Shown piece by piece: positions 1-5,335 of a stretch of DNA of 6,349 nt. How positions within the stretch are numbered: the first letter of the stretch is position 1; each line of letters opens with the position of its first letter. The DNA comes from Actinomycetes bacterium. GTDB lineage: Bacteria; Actinomycetota; Acidimicrobiia; Acidimicrobiales; RAAP-2. A model generated the notes under the pieces. That model saw only the letters and a list, made by a program, of their open reading frames with translations, did not search any database and was not told the DNA's origin. Location: the NCBI GenBank assembly GCA_021791615.1, contig JAJYWG010000327.1, forward strand, positions 1 through 6,349. Reading direction: 5' to 3'. Both the position numbers and the translations under genes were made by a program.

Positions 1-1488
1 CCTCGCCGATCGCGCCAGGGCGCGAACCTTCGGGTCCGCGCCGCCTGGCACGCGGAACCACGGTACGACGCGGTCGCGACCCTCGACGCGGATCTCGTGC
101 ACGAGCGCCTGGAGGAGCGCCTTCCGGGCCGGCACGGCGCCGTCGGTGAACGCCTGTACGATGTGGCGCCGCATCGCGGCGATCTCCCCGGCGTCGGGTG
201 CTCTCGCCGAGGCGAGCTCCATCGGGGCGACCAGCTCCTCGCGCCGCTCGCGCAGGTCGCGCACCTTGGCGGCGAGCCCTTCGAGTCGCTTGCCGCATTG
301 GGCTTCTGAGAGCGTGCCGGTCTCGAACGCCGACAGGTAGCGCTCGATGGCATCTTCGGCCTTGGTGATCCCGGCGTCGACGACCGCCAGCTCCTGCTCG
401 TGGTTGGCGCGCTCGACGCGTGCCCGGCGCCGGGCGGCCGAGACGGCCTTGTCGAAGAGGTCGGTGCGCTCGTAGGTGCAGACGAGCGCGTCCAAGACGG
501 CCGCGTCCAGGTCCTCGGCCGGCAGGCGTTCGGCGGCGCAGAACTTGGTGCCGTAGCGCTGGCGGGTGAAACAGGTGTAGTAGCGGTACCGGTAGCGGTT
601 GCCCATCGCCGAGGTCCCGACGAAGTGCTTCCCGCAGCGGGCACAGACGACGAGGCCGGCCAGGAGGAACGGCGACGTGGCCGAGGCGCGCTTGGACCAG
701 TCCTCGCCCCGCTCGGAAAGCAGCGCCTGGACTCGGTCGAAGAGCGGCCCGTCGACCAGGTGGGGGTGGGGGCCGTCGTGGAGGGCGTCTCGGAAGAAGA
801 CCTTGCCGACGTAAACCGGGTTGCGCAGGACCGTGAGGACGGCCGTGTGGCTCCAGGGCCGCCCGGCCTTGGTGCGGTGGCCGGCCTCGTTCAGCCACAC
901 CGCCAGCGCCCGGGCGCCCTCCCGGCCGTGGGCGTAGCGGTCGAAGATGACCGGGACGAGCGGCGCCTCGTCGGCCTTGGTCGTGAGATAGCCGGTCGCC
1001 GGGTCCACGTCGTAGCCGAAGGGACGCGACCCGCCGCACCAGCCGCCCCGGGCGGCCTTTCGCTCCATGCCGGCGATCACCCGGTCGACGATGGTGGCCC
1101 GCTCGAACTCGGCGAAGACCCCGAGCATCTGGACCATCATCCGTCCCGCCGCGCTCGTCGTGTCGAACGGCTCGGTGGCTGAGCGGAAGGCGACGCCGGC
1201 CGCGTCCAAGTCCTCGAGCAGCTGGGCGAGGCCGCGCACCGAGCGCGAGAACCGGTCGACCCGGTAGACGAGGAGGAGGTCGAAGCGCCCGGCCCGGGCC
1301 TCGGCCAGGGCACGCTGCAGCTCCGGGCGCTCGGTCGTTGCCCCCGAAGCCTGATCGCTGAAGCGCCGACTGAGGTCCCAGTCAGGCTGGCTTTTCACGT
1401 ACGCAGCCAACCGCTCGGCTTGGGCTTCCAACGAGTAGGGCTGGTGGTCCTCGTCGGTCGAGATCCGGGTGTAGGTGGCGACTCTCAC
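1..1488 (-). CDS. Large serine recombinase / integrase (C-terminus cut by window edge)
   Basis: Site-specific DNA recombinase of the large serine integrase class, which cuts both att sites through a 5'-phosphoserine link and rejoins them. There are 496 codons visible with no stop before the edge; the class is usually about 450-600 aa, so little is missing. Residues 1-145 are the resolvase catalytic domain: YTRIS holds Arg8 and nucleophile Ser10, and VDRFSR holds Asp78, Arg79 and Arg82; the long helix follows at EFER (127-130). Residues 155-235 fit the Recombinase DNA-binding domain (SRPFGYDVD, then RNPVYVGKV). A zinc ribbon has Cys282, Cys285, Cys306 and Cys317, and residues 355-425 are a charged, probable coiled-coil segment. 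The GTG start at 1488 is chosen because the catalytic strand begins immediately and an AGAAGGAG ribosome site lies 7 nt upstream. The family is clear; the att sites are not visible. Confidence 0.96.
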   Translation of the reverse strand, partial: MRVATYTRISTDEDHQPYSLEAQAERLAAYVKSQPDWDLSRRFSDQASGATTERPELQRALAEARAGRFDLLLVYRVDRFSRSVRGLAQLLEDLDAAGVAFRSATEPFDTTSAAGRMMVQMLGVFAEFERATIVDRVIAGMERKAARGGWCGGSRPFGYDVDPATGYLTTKADEAPLVPVIFDRYAHGREGARALAVWLNEAGHRTKAGRPWSHTAVLTVLRNPVYVGKVFFRDALHDGPHPHLVDGPLFDRVQALLSERGEDWSKRASATSPFLLAGLVVCARCGKHFVGTSAMGNRYRYRYYTCFTRQRYGTKFCAAERLPAEDLDAAVLDALVCTYERTDLFDKAVSAARRRARVERANHEQELAVVDAGITKAEDAIERYLSAFETGTLSEAQCGKRLEGLAAKVRDLRERREELVAPMELASARAPDAGEIAAMRRHIVQAFTDGAVPARKALLQALVHEIRVEGRDRVVPWFRVPGGADPKVRALARSAR

Positions 1489-1495
1489 GATCTGG

Positions 1496-1503
1496 CTCCT
1501 TCT
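1496..1503 (-). promoter_or_regulatory. Strong ribosome binding site of the integrase
   Basis: On the minus strand this reads AGAAGGAG, 7 nt before the GTG at 1488. It fixes the integrase start and is the only strong Shine-Dalgarno sequence in the window; most other starts here look leaderless or coupled. Confidence 0.85.
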
Positions 1504-1553
1504 GGTAGCTGGGACCGGCGTTGGGCGAGGAGACCTCCGGGTCGGCCGGCCGG

Positions 1554-1757
1554 TCAAGCGGCCTCCCTGTCGCGTTGGTCGGCGTAGGGGGCGAGCAGGT
1601 CGGCGAGAGCGGCGAGCGCCGCCTCCTCGTGGGTGCCGTCGAGGCCGACGTAGCCGGCCGGCCCGAGGGCCAGTCGGGCCTTCTGGCACGGTCGGTGGCG
1701 CGACGAGACGCCAGCGTGGTCGTCTGGGTGATGGCGGGTTGGGCAGTGGGTGGCCAT
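1554..1757 (-). CDS. Small hypothetical protein upstream of the integrase
   Basis: I do not recognise a named family. The 67-aa frame has nearly all codons ending in G or C, unlike a chance frame, and lies on the integrase strand with a 65-nt gap, suggesting co-transcription. The N-terminal third is rich in Cys and His (Cys4, His9, His10, His14, His21, Cys24), compatible with metal binding. The middle reads GPAGYVGLDGTHEE, followed by an Ala/Leu helix ALAALADLLAPY and a charged tail. The ATG at 1757 is used; an in-frame TTG at 1787 would add 10 residues, and neither has a clear ribosome site. By position it could be an accessory or directionality factor for the integrase; that is inference from context only. 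Confidence 0.6.
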   Translation of the reverse strand: MATHCPTRHHPDDHAGVSSRHRPCQKARLALGPAGYVGLDGTHEEAALAALADLLAPYADQRDREAA

Positions 1758-1787
1758 GGGCGGCCCACAACCAGGCAAGCGTCGCAA

Positions 1788-1945
1788 GGGGGTCGATATC
1801 GATGACTCGATCGCGACGCGAAGTCAAGGCCTTCGGCGAAAAATTCCGATCTTTTTCCTTGCCTTGCCGGCGTGCCGGCCGGGGGTGCTGACCAGCGTCG
1901 ACGCGGAGAGCGGGGCACTTCCAGGGTGCGGCGCAATACATCACC
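1788..1945. promoter_or_regulatory. Divergent control region with dyads and AT-rich patch
   Basis: This gene-free stretch lies between the minus-strand integrase operon and the plus-strand zinc-finger gene. It holds a perfect 10-bp palindrome TCGATATCGA (1793-1802), a 5+1+5 palindrome TCGCGACGCGA (1811-1821), and an AT-rich inverted repeat GAAAAA/TTTTTC (1838-1843 and 1852-1857, 8-nt loop), which stands out in this GC-rich DNA. On the minus strand TTGACT (1827-1822) matches a -35 box and abuts the second palindrome, but no good -10 lies at the right spacing. The region probably holds promoters and an operator or attachment site for the integrase; which one cannot be decided by eye. Confidence 0.4.
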
Positions 1946-2336
1946 GTGACGGATTCGTTAGCCCTCACGTGCGAGTGGTGCGGTCGCCCCCTCCCATCGT
2001 GGGTAGTCGCCGGGGCCACGAGCGCGCTACTGCCGCCCGTCGTGCCGCCAGCGCGCTTACGAAGCCCGACTGATGGCGAGGGCAGTCGGCGAGCACAGGC
2101 CGCTGTGTGTCGGTGCAGCCGACCGTCCCGTGGGGAGCATGGTGTGGGAGTTGGCGACCAGGCTCGAGAACCTCGGACGAGTCCAAGAGCAGGTCCGCAG
2201 CGCCATCGAGGACGAAGCTGACGACCCGGCGGCCCTTGACCACCTGTTTGCCGCCGTGGCGAAGGTCAACCCACGGCACGCTGCAGACCAGGTCCGACCC
2301 CTCGCCAGGTTCATCGAGCCCGAACCCGGCATGTAA
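1946..2336 (+). pseudogene. Cys4 zinc-finger protein, broken by one frameshift
   Basis: Two overlapping frames make one protein. The first, from GTG 1946, gives MTDSLALTCEWCGRPLP; the second is open from 2007 to the TAA at 2334-2336 and gives RYCRPSCRQRAYEARL, then a Leu/Glu-rich helical region (WELATRLENLGRVQEQVRS) ending at FIEPEPGM. Removing one G from the GGGG run at 2012-2015 joins them into a 129-aa product with Cys9, Cys12, Cys29 and Cys33 (CxxC, 16 residues, CxxxC), a treble-clef-like zinc site of a kind common in small actinobacterial proteins. Upstream of 2007 the second frame has a TAG at 2004, so the shift must lie after it. It is either a recent pseudogene or a homopolymer sequencing error. 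An ATG at 2073 could still express the 87-aa C-terminal part alone, without zinc ligands. Function unknown, possibly DNA binding. Confidence 0.72.
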
Positions 2337-2392
2337 CCGGCGCGGTCGGCAGGACGTAAACAGGGCGCGGCTCACAGGACGGGGAGGGCGTG

Positions 2393-2527
2393 TTGAACGA
2401 CCACGAACGGTTCACCGAAATCTTCCGCGCCTTCCATGCCCCGGTGATGGCCTACGCGTGCCGGCTTCGCCACCCGTTGTCGCCGGCGTTAGTCGTGTCA
2501 GACCTGCCGGGGCTTCCTCAGTCGTAG
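2393..2527 (+). pseudogene. ECF sigma factor, N-terminal fragment
   Basis: The 44-residue frame starts NDHERFTEIFRAFHAPVM and continues AYACRL, a good match to the start of sigma-70 region 2 in extracytoplasmic-function sigma factors (pattern RFxELFRxHxxxVxAYAxR). The TTG start is preceded by GGAGG (2383-2387) at 5 nt; an adjacent GTG at 2390 is too close to it. The frame then reads LSPALVVSDLPG, where LSPA and VVSD resemble the next helix with a few residues lost, and stops at TAG 2525-2527. Everything that binds -10 and -35 DNA (the rest of region 2 and all of region 4) is missing, and no continuation appears in other frames downstream. It lies 56 nt after the zinc-finger gene on the same strand, so the two may once have been an operon cut by an insertion or deletion. 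Confidence 0.6.
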
Positions 2528-2594
2528 GACATGTCTCGGGGGGCACCAGGCCGATCGCATTGACTCAGTTACCGATGTCGGCACCGTGCCAGTG
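2528..2594. other. Short unassigned spacer between two decayed genes
   Basis: This lies between the sigma-factor fragment and the replication-relaxation relic. I see no gene, hairpin or clear repeat in it. It probably contains the deletion or insertion junction that truncated the sigma factor. Confidence 0.35.
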
Positions 2595-2736
2595 CCGTCC
2601 GGCGCCGGGTAGGTGGTCAGCTCCGCGAGCCGGAGGCCACCCCTCGTAACCGACCGGCGCCCAGATCGCCTCGTCCAGGCCGCTGTGTCGCCCCGAGGAC
2701 TTGTCGTGCGCCGGCCTCCGGTTGCGGGCAACCGAT
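2595..2736 (-). pseudogene. Decayed C-terminal copy of the replication-relaxation gene
   Basis: Minus-strand translation in three frames reproduces, in order, the C-terminal part of the intact gene at 3884-4789: PQPEAGARQVL then GATQRP (intact: PRREAGARHVL and GPTQRP, with about 40 nt deleted between); EAIWAPVGYEG (intact: EAIWAPIGYEG); and LRLAELTTYPAP (intact: LQLAELAAVPIP). At DNA level, 2641-2690 matches 4005-4052 at roughly 90% with two single-base gaps. The gaps and frame changes mean it cannot be translated as one protein. The N-terminal two thirds are absent. It begins just after the stop of the HAAS gene and has the same orientation as the intact copy, so the padR-HAAS operon sits between a relic and a complete copy of one mobile-element gene. 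Confidence 0.85.
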
Positions 2737-2743
2737 GAGGCGT

Positions 2744-3379
2744 TCACAGGTTCGTCGACACCCACCTATCGGCCTCGCCCCTGCGGCGAACTCGCTCAAG
2801 GTGTACCAGGGTGAGGATCGGTGCCACCACCACCACGACCAGCATGAGGATCCCGATGGGAAACGGCAGCACGAACCCCGAGGTCGTGCAGTGAACGACG
2901 ATCCGCTGTCCGGGCGGTGAGCTGCCTGAGCATGCGCGCCCAGAAGCCGGGAGCGAAAGAAGCGTGTAGGCAAGTGCAAGGCCACCGGGGAGCACGAACG
3001 TCCCGAGCAGCTTGTCCCTCCTACGCCAAGTGGACGACGCCCACAAGAGGACTACGCCCACGATCCATCCGATGCCGAAGATGAAGCCGCCCAACAGGAG
3101 GAGCCAGGGCGCGAGCCGGTCGGTCCAGCGGCTCGGGGGGGTCTCGGATTCATAGGCACCGGCTTCCGCGGCGATAGTGCGCGGCTCGCCCACGCGCTCA
3201 AGCAGTGCCTTGATCGCGGCCGGGGACTCGTGGTCGAGGTCCGACCGGCTCTCGGCGATGTGGCGGCTGATCTCGCCGACGATCTGGCGCCGCCGAGCAC
3301 GGGGCAGCGCCCCAAGTGCCCGATCGAGGGTAGCGAGATACTGAGCGATGAGCTGGTCTGCCGGTGCTTTGCGTCTCAC
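2744..3379 (-). CDS. HAAS-domain integral membrane protein (DUF1700-like), PadR partner
   Basis: A 211-aa membrane protein. Residues 8-72 form the cytoplasmic helical HAAS domain (ADQLIAQYLATLDRAL, RQIVGEISRHIAESR, ALLERVGEP), found in proteins encoded next to PadR regulators. Three hydrophobic segments follow: 90-114 (PWLLLLGGFIFGIGWIVGVV), 124-145 (LLGTFVLPGGLALAYTLL) and 169-193 (LPFPIGILMLVVVVVAPILT). The loop between the second and third (146-168) carries two cysteines, Cys150 and Cys164. The C-terminus is Arg-rich. The GTG at 3379 is chosen because it forms a GTGA overlap with the padR stop and places the HAAS domain right at the N-terminus; the frame could extend to 3430 but would then run inside padR. 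Expression should be coupled to padR. The exact function is unknown; a role in sensing or transmitting membrane signals is inferred from the pairing. Confidence 0.85.
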   Translation of the reverse strand: MRRKAPADQLIAQYLATLDRALGALPRARRRQIVGEISRHIAESRSDLDHESPAAIKALLERVGEPRTIAAEAGAYESETPPSRWTDRLAPWLLLLGGFIFGIGWIVGVVLLWASSTWRRRDKLLGTFVLPGGLALAYTLLSLPASGRACSGSSPPGQRIVVHCTTSGFVLPFPIGILMLVVVVVAPILTLVHLERVRRRGEADRWVSTNL

Positions 3380-3720
3380 GGGCGCCCGCTCTTCAGGATG
3401 CGGTCGACAGCGACCCGGAACGCCTTCCACTGGTCGACGAAGGAGGCGAGCGCGATTCGCCCATCCTCGGTAAGCCGGTAGTAGCGGCGCGGGGGGCCTT
3501 CGGTCGACTCACGCCAGGTCGTCTCGACCAAGCCCTGCTGGCGCAGGCGGGTCAAGAGGGGGTAGATGGTTCCTTCGCTGGCCACAAGCCCATTGTCGGT
3601 GAGGGCCCGAGCGAGTTCGAAGCCGTACCGCTCCTGTCCGCGGAGCAGTGAGAGCACGCAGGCCTCGGCCGCGCCTCGTCGCAGCTGCGCCGCCCAGTTG
3701 CCCTGCTCGCCGGGAACCAT
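3376..3720 (-). CDS. PadR family transcriptional regulator
   Basis: A 114-aa winged-helix repressor of the PadR family, which acts as a dimer in the cytoplasm. The sequence has the family order: helix LRRGAAEACVLSLL, ERYGFELARAL, then the recognition segment SEGTIYPLLTRLRQQGLVET, the wing GPPRRYYRLTEDGR, and a C-terminal dimer helix (ALASFVDQWKAFRVAVDRIL). The length fits short PadR proteins. Two ATGs are possible: 3720 (MVPGEQGN) and 3729 (MYYMVPG). I chose 3720 because TACCAT ends 7 nt upstream, the layout expected for a leaderless transcript, and neither has a ribosome site. It overlaps the HAAS gene by GTGA. A 17-bp perfect palindrome covers its promoter and start, so autorepression is likely. 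Confidence 0.92.
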   Translation of the reverse strand: MVPGEQGNWAAQLRRGAAEACVLSLLRGQERYGFELARALTDNGLVASEGTIYPLLTRLRQQGLVETTWRESTEGPPRRYYRLTEDGRIALASFVDQWKAFRVAVDRILKSGRP

Positions 3721-3732
3721 GTAGTACATGGT
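3716..3732. promoter_or_regulatory. Palindromic operator of the padR-HAAS operon
   Basis: The sequence ACCATGTAGTACATGGT is a perfect 8+1+8 inverted repeat. ATGTA/TACAT-type dyads are typical PadR operators, and this one covers the -10 box and the start codon. Binding by the PadR protein would block its own transcription. The palindrome is directly visible; the binding is inferred. Confidence 0.75.
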
Positions 3733-3736
3733 AGCA
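3728..3736 (-). promoter_or_regulatory. Extended -10 promoter of padR
   Basis: On the minus strand this reads TGCTACCAT, an extended -10 element (TGn followed by TAnnnT). It ends 7 nt before the ATG at 3720, which predicts a transcript starting at the initiation codon. No convincing -35 box is present upstream, which is usual for extended -10 promoters. It lies largely inside the palindrome. Confidence 0.5.
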
Positions 3737-3883
3737 GAATTTGGGGTCCAGGATCCCCGGCCTCGGGCGAGTCCCGCACCTGGCGGTTGGTGATTAGGAC
3801 CGCCCGTTCTCACGCCCCGGCCCTGGAGGCTTCGTCGAGCAGACCCTCGGCCTCCGGGGGCAGTGGGCAGAGGACGCCTCTCG
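3733..3883. other. Intergenic spacer between padR and the replication-relaxation gene
   Basis: This 151-nt stretch carries the padR promoter at its left end and the GC-rich imperfect dyad GGGGTCCAGGATCCCC at 3744-3759. Just downstream of the replication-relaxation stop, one minus frame reads CPLPPEAEGLLDEASRAGA and stops, with G/C-ending codons; it could be a remnant of a longer C-terminus, but I cannot support a gene. No terminator with a T run is visible. Confidence 0.3.
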
Positions 3884-4789
3884 TTACGCCCGCTGCCACT
3901 GCTCGGCCGTCCGGCGCCGGTACGCCTGGGCCTCGGCGACCCGTTCTTCGGACTCGGGCGGGATGGGCACGGCGGCCAGCTCAGCGAGCTGTAGCCGCCG
4001 CACGCCCTCGTAGCCGATCGGCGCCCAGATGGCCTCGTGCGGCCGCTGTGTCGGCCCCGGGGCTGCCGTCGCCACCGGGACGGTGGCCTGTGCCAGAACG
4101 TGCCGAGCGCCGGCCTCCCGGCGGGGGTGGCCGAAGCAGAACACAATCCAGTAAGCGAGCCCCGAAGCCACCTGGAGGTCCTCGTAGCTCTTCAGCTTCT
4201 TCGCCAGGCGCTCCAGGGTCTCGGTCGAGCGGTCGTACTCCAGGCAGAAGACGACCCGGTTGCCGGCCTCCTCCCACACCCCGAGCCCGTCGGGCTGGGC
4301 GATCCGGTCGAACTGGCTCGTGCAGTGGCGCTCGGACCACCAGAGCGACAGGTCGCAGTCCTCACGCCTGCGGGACTCGGCCACGAGGGCCGAGAAGAAC
4401 CCGTTCACCCCGACGAGGTGCCGGAGGCGCTGGCTCTTCCCGATGGCGAGAGCCTTGTCGGCCCGCCAGCGGGACTTGTCGGGGTCCTCGCCCCGCTCGG
4501 CGGCCACGACCATGGCGCCCAGCTCGTCGAGCACGTAGTGGTAGGGCAAGCTGGCGTAGCGGTGGTCGAGCGGCTGGAAGCGGTCGAGCAGCCGGAGCTT
4601 GTAGAGCGCGGTCAACCGGTGCTGAGCGGTGTTCGTGTGGTCGAAGTACATCTCGGCCAGCTGGTCCGTAGTGAACACCCGGTGGCGGTAGAGCATGGTC
4701 AAGATGGACCGGTCCCGCTCGGTCAGTCGGTGCGCGACTGCCATCACGAGCTCGTCGCCGGCCCTCGGCCGGAGAGCAGAAACACTCAT
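3884..4789 (-). CDS. Replication-relaxation family protein
   Basis: A 301-aa protein of the replication-relaxation family (Pfam Replic_Relax), typically carried by actinobacterial plasmids and integrative elements. Residues 19-75 form a winged helix: LTERDRSILTMLYRHRVFTT, then DQLAEMYF and TAQHRLTALYKLRLLDRF. A hinge with YHYVLDELGAMVVA (83-96) leads to a conserved core: LVGVNGFFSALVAE (125-138), then PDG (166-168) and FCLEYDRSTETLERLAKKL (181-199). PDG, E184-x-D186 and Lys198/199 resemble a PD-(D/E)xK nuclease arrangement; that reading is mine. The C-terminal region 250-279 (PHEAIWAPIGYEGVRRLQLA onward) is duplicated in the relic at 2595-2736. The ATG at 4789 has a weak AGGGA 8 nt upstream; an in-frame ATG at 4744 is the alternative. 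The family role in DNA processing for replication or transfer is presumed rather than shown. Confidence 0.88.
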   Translation of the reverse strand: MSVSALRPRAGDELVMAVAHRLTERDRSILTMLYRHRVFTTDQLAEMYFDHTNTAQHRLTALYKLRLLDRFQPLDHRYASLPYHYVLDELGAMVVAAERGEDPDKSRWRADKALAIGKSQRLRHLVGVNGFFSALVAESRRREDCDLSLWWSERHCTSQFDRIAQPDGLGVWEEAGNRVVFCLEYDRSTETLERLAKKLKSYEDLQVASGLAYWIVFCFGHPRREAGARHVLAQATVPVATAAPGPTQRPHEAIWAPIGYEGVRRLQLAELAAVPIPPESEERVAEAQAYRRRTAEQWQRA

Positions 4790-5095
4790 ACCAACAATCC
4801 CTAGGAGTCGGGGTGCGCGACTGGCGGGGGTGGAGTAGCGACACGCTGGACCTTCAGCGCCCCCGACCCCCTCCGTTCAGGACTGGCGACCGTACTGGCA
4901 GGGGTGGTGGCGGCCGTGGTGGCGACCCCGTGGAGCCCCCTCACCTGGCGTACCCTTCCCGGCGGACCTTCGCGTGCGCTGCGGCCAAGCTGATGGCCGG
5001 GCGCATTGTGGGAGGCCGGGTGCGCCACGCCCGCTACCAGCGCCTTCCTCACGTCGGGCCTTCCAGGGCGCGAACTTGCATGGCACGCGAGCACT
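4790..5095. other. Divergent intergenic region without an intact gene
   Basis: It separates the minus-strand replication-relaxation gene from the plus-strand TA module. Bases 4904-4927 are a 12-bp tandem repeat (GTGGTGGCGGCC, then GTGGTGGCGACC). A short inverted repeat CGCTG/CAGCG lies at 4844-4859. The rightmost part is the relic repeat described at 4941-5074. Frames crossing the region have no recognisable domains. Confidence 0.5.
4941..5074. repeat. TA-leader repeat, copy 1 (possible minus-strand gene relic)
   Basis: It matches 5736-5892 in the same orientation. Bases 4941-5001 and 5736-5796 agree at 43 of 61 positions without gaps, and 5002-5026 against 5820-5844 at 23 of 25; copy 1 lacks a 23-nt segment between these blocks. 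CCTTCCA and GGCGCGAA near the right end also match. On the minus strand the left block reads PAISLAAAHAKVRREGYAR and stops; the right block reads LVAGVAHPASHNA in another frame, the shift being explained by the 23-nt deletion. The antitoxin start lies 51 nt beyond its right end. Confidence 0.75.
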
Positions 5096-5127
5096 GATGT
5101 CACGATGTCGCGATACCATGAGTGCAT
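5096..5127 (+). promoter_or_regulatory. Promoter/operator of the RHH-Doc module with 8-bp tandem repeats
   Basis: Four consecutive 8-mers begin with GA: GATGTCAC, GATGTCGC, GATACCAT, GAGTGCAT; the first two differ at one base. Tandem half-sites at short regular spacing are what ribbon-helix-helix antitoxins bind cooperatively. TACCAT (5114-5119) fits a -10 box and ends 6 nt before the ATG at 5126, predicting a leaderless transcript. No clear -35 box is seen. Confidence 0.5.
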
Positions 5128-5335
5128 GGCAAAGCAGACCACCGTCCGGCTTCCAGACGACCTCGCCGACGAGGCCGAAGCGGTCGCGCGAGTGCGCGGC
5201 ACCAGCGTGAACGCCTTGATCGTCGACTCACTGAGCGCCGAGGTGACGCGCGTCCGCTCGGACAAGGACTTCGTCGCCCGAGCCCGCAAGCTTCTCGAGC
5301 GGGACAAGGAGCTCCTCGACCGCCTCGCCAAGTGA
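5126..5335 (+). CDS. Ribbon-helix-helix (Arc/CopG-like) antitoxin
   Basis: A 69-aa antitoxin and likely autorepressor. The N-terminal strand KQTTVRLPDDL is the DNA-contacting beta strand of RHH proteins, followed by helix A (ADEAEAVARVRG) and helix B (SVNALIVDSLSAEV). The tail from residue 45 (DKDFVARARKLLERDKELLD) is a charged helix, the usual toxin-binding part. The ATG at 5126 is chosen because TACCAT lies 6 nt before it and the RHH strand begins within four residues; the frame is open further upstream but runs into the repeat region. The stop overlaps the toxin start in a GTGA, giving coupled translation. The family is clear; its toxin is assigned from adjacency. Confidence 0.9.
   Translation: MAKQTTVRLPDDLADEAEAVARVRGTSVNALIVDSLSAEVTRVRSDKDFVARARKLLERDKELLDRLAK

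Noticed and set aside
400..1182. 260-codon plus-strand open frame
   Set aside because: It is antisense to the serine integrase, whose catalytic and zinc-ribbon motifs are unmistakable; long antisense frames are common in GC-rich genes and this one shows no domain.
2500..2594. Possible insertion-sequence end (GGACATGTCTCGGG, later TTGACTCAG)
   Set aside because: It vaguely resembles the ends of some IS families, but there is no transposase, no matching inverted repeat and no target duplication in the window.
2719..2732. GGTTGCGGGCAACC inverted repeat as a terminator after the HAAS gene
   Set aside because: The arms are 6 bp with a 2-base loop and no T run; the bases align to the intact replication-relaxation gene, so they belong to the relic.
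3744..3759. GGGGTCCAGGATCCCC as a second PadR operator or terminator
   Set aside because: It is an imperfect dyad unrelated in sequence to the ACCATGTA operator, and it has no T run on either side.
4037..4804. 255-codon plus-strand open frame
   Set aside because: It is antisense to the replication-relaxation gene, with Val/Leu/Gly-rich composition typical of a shadow frame.
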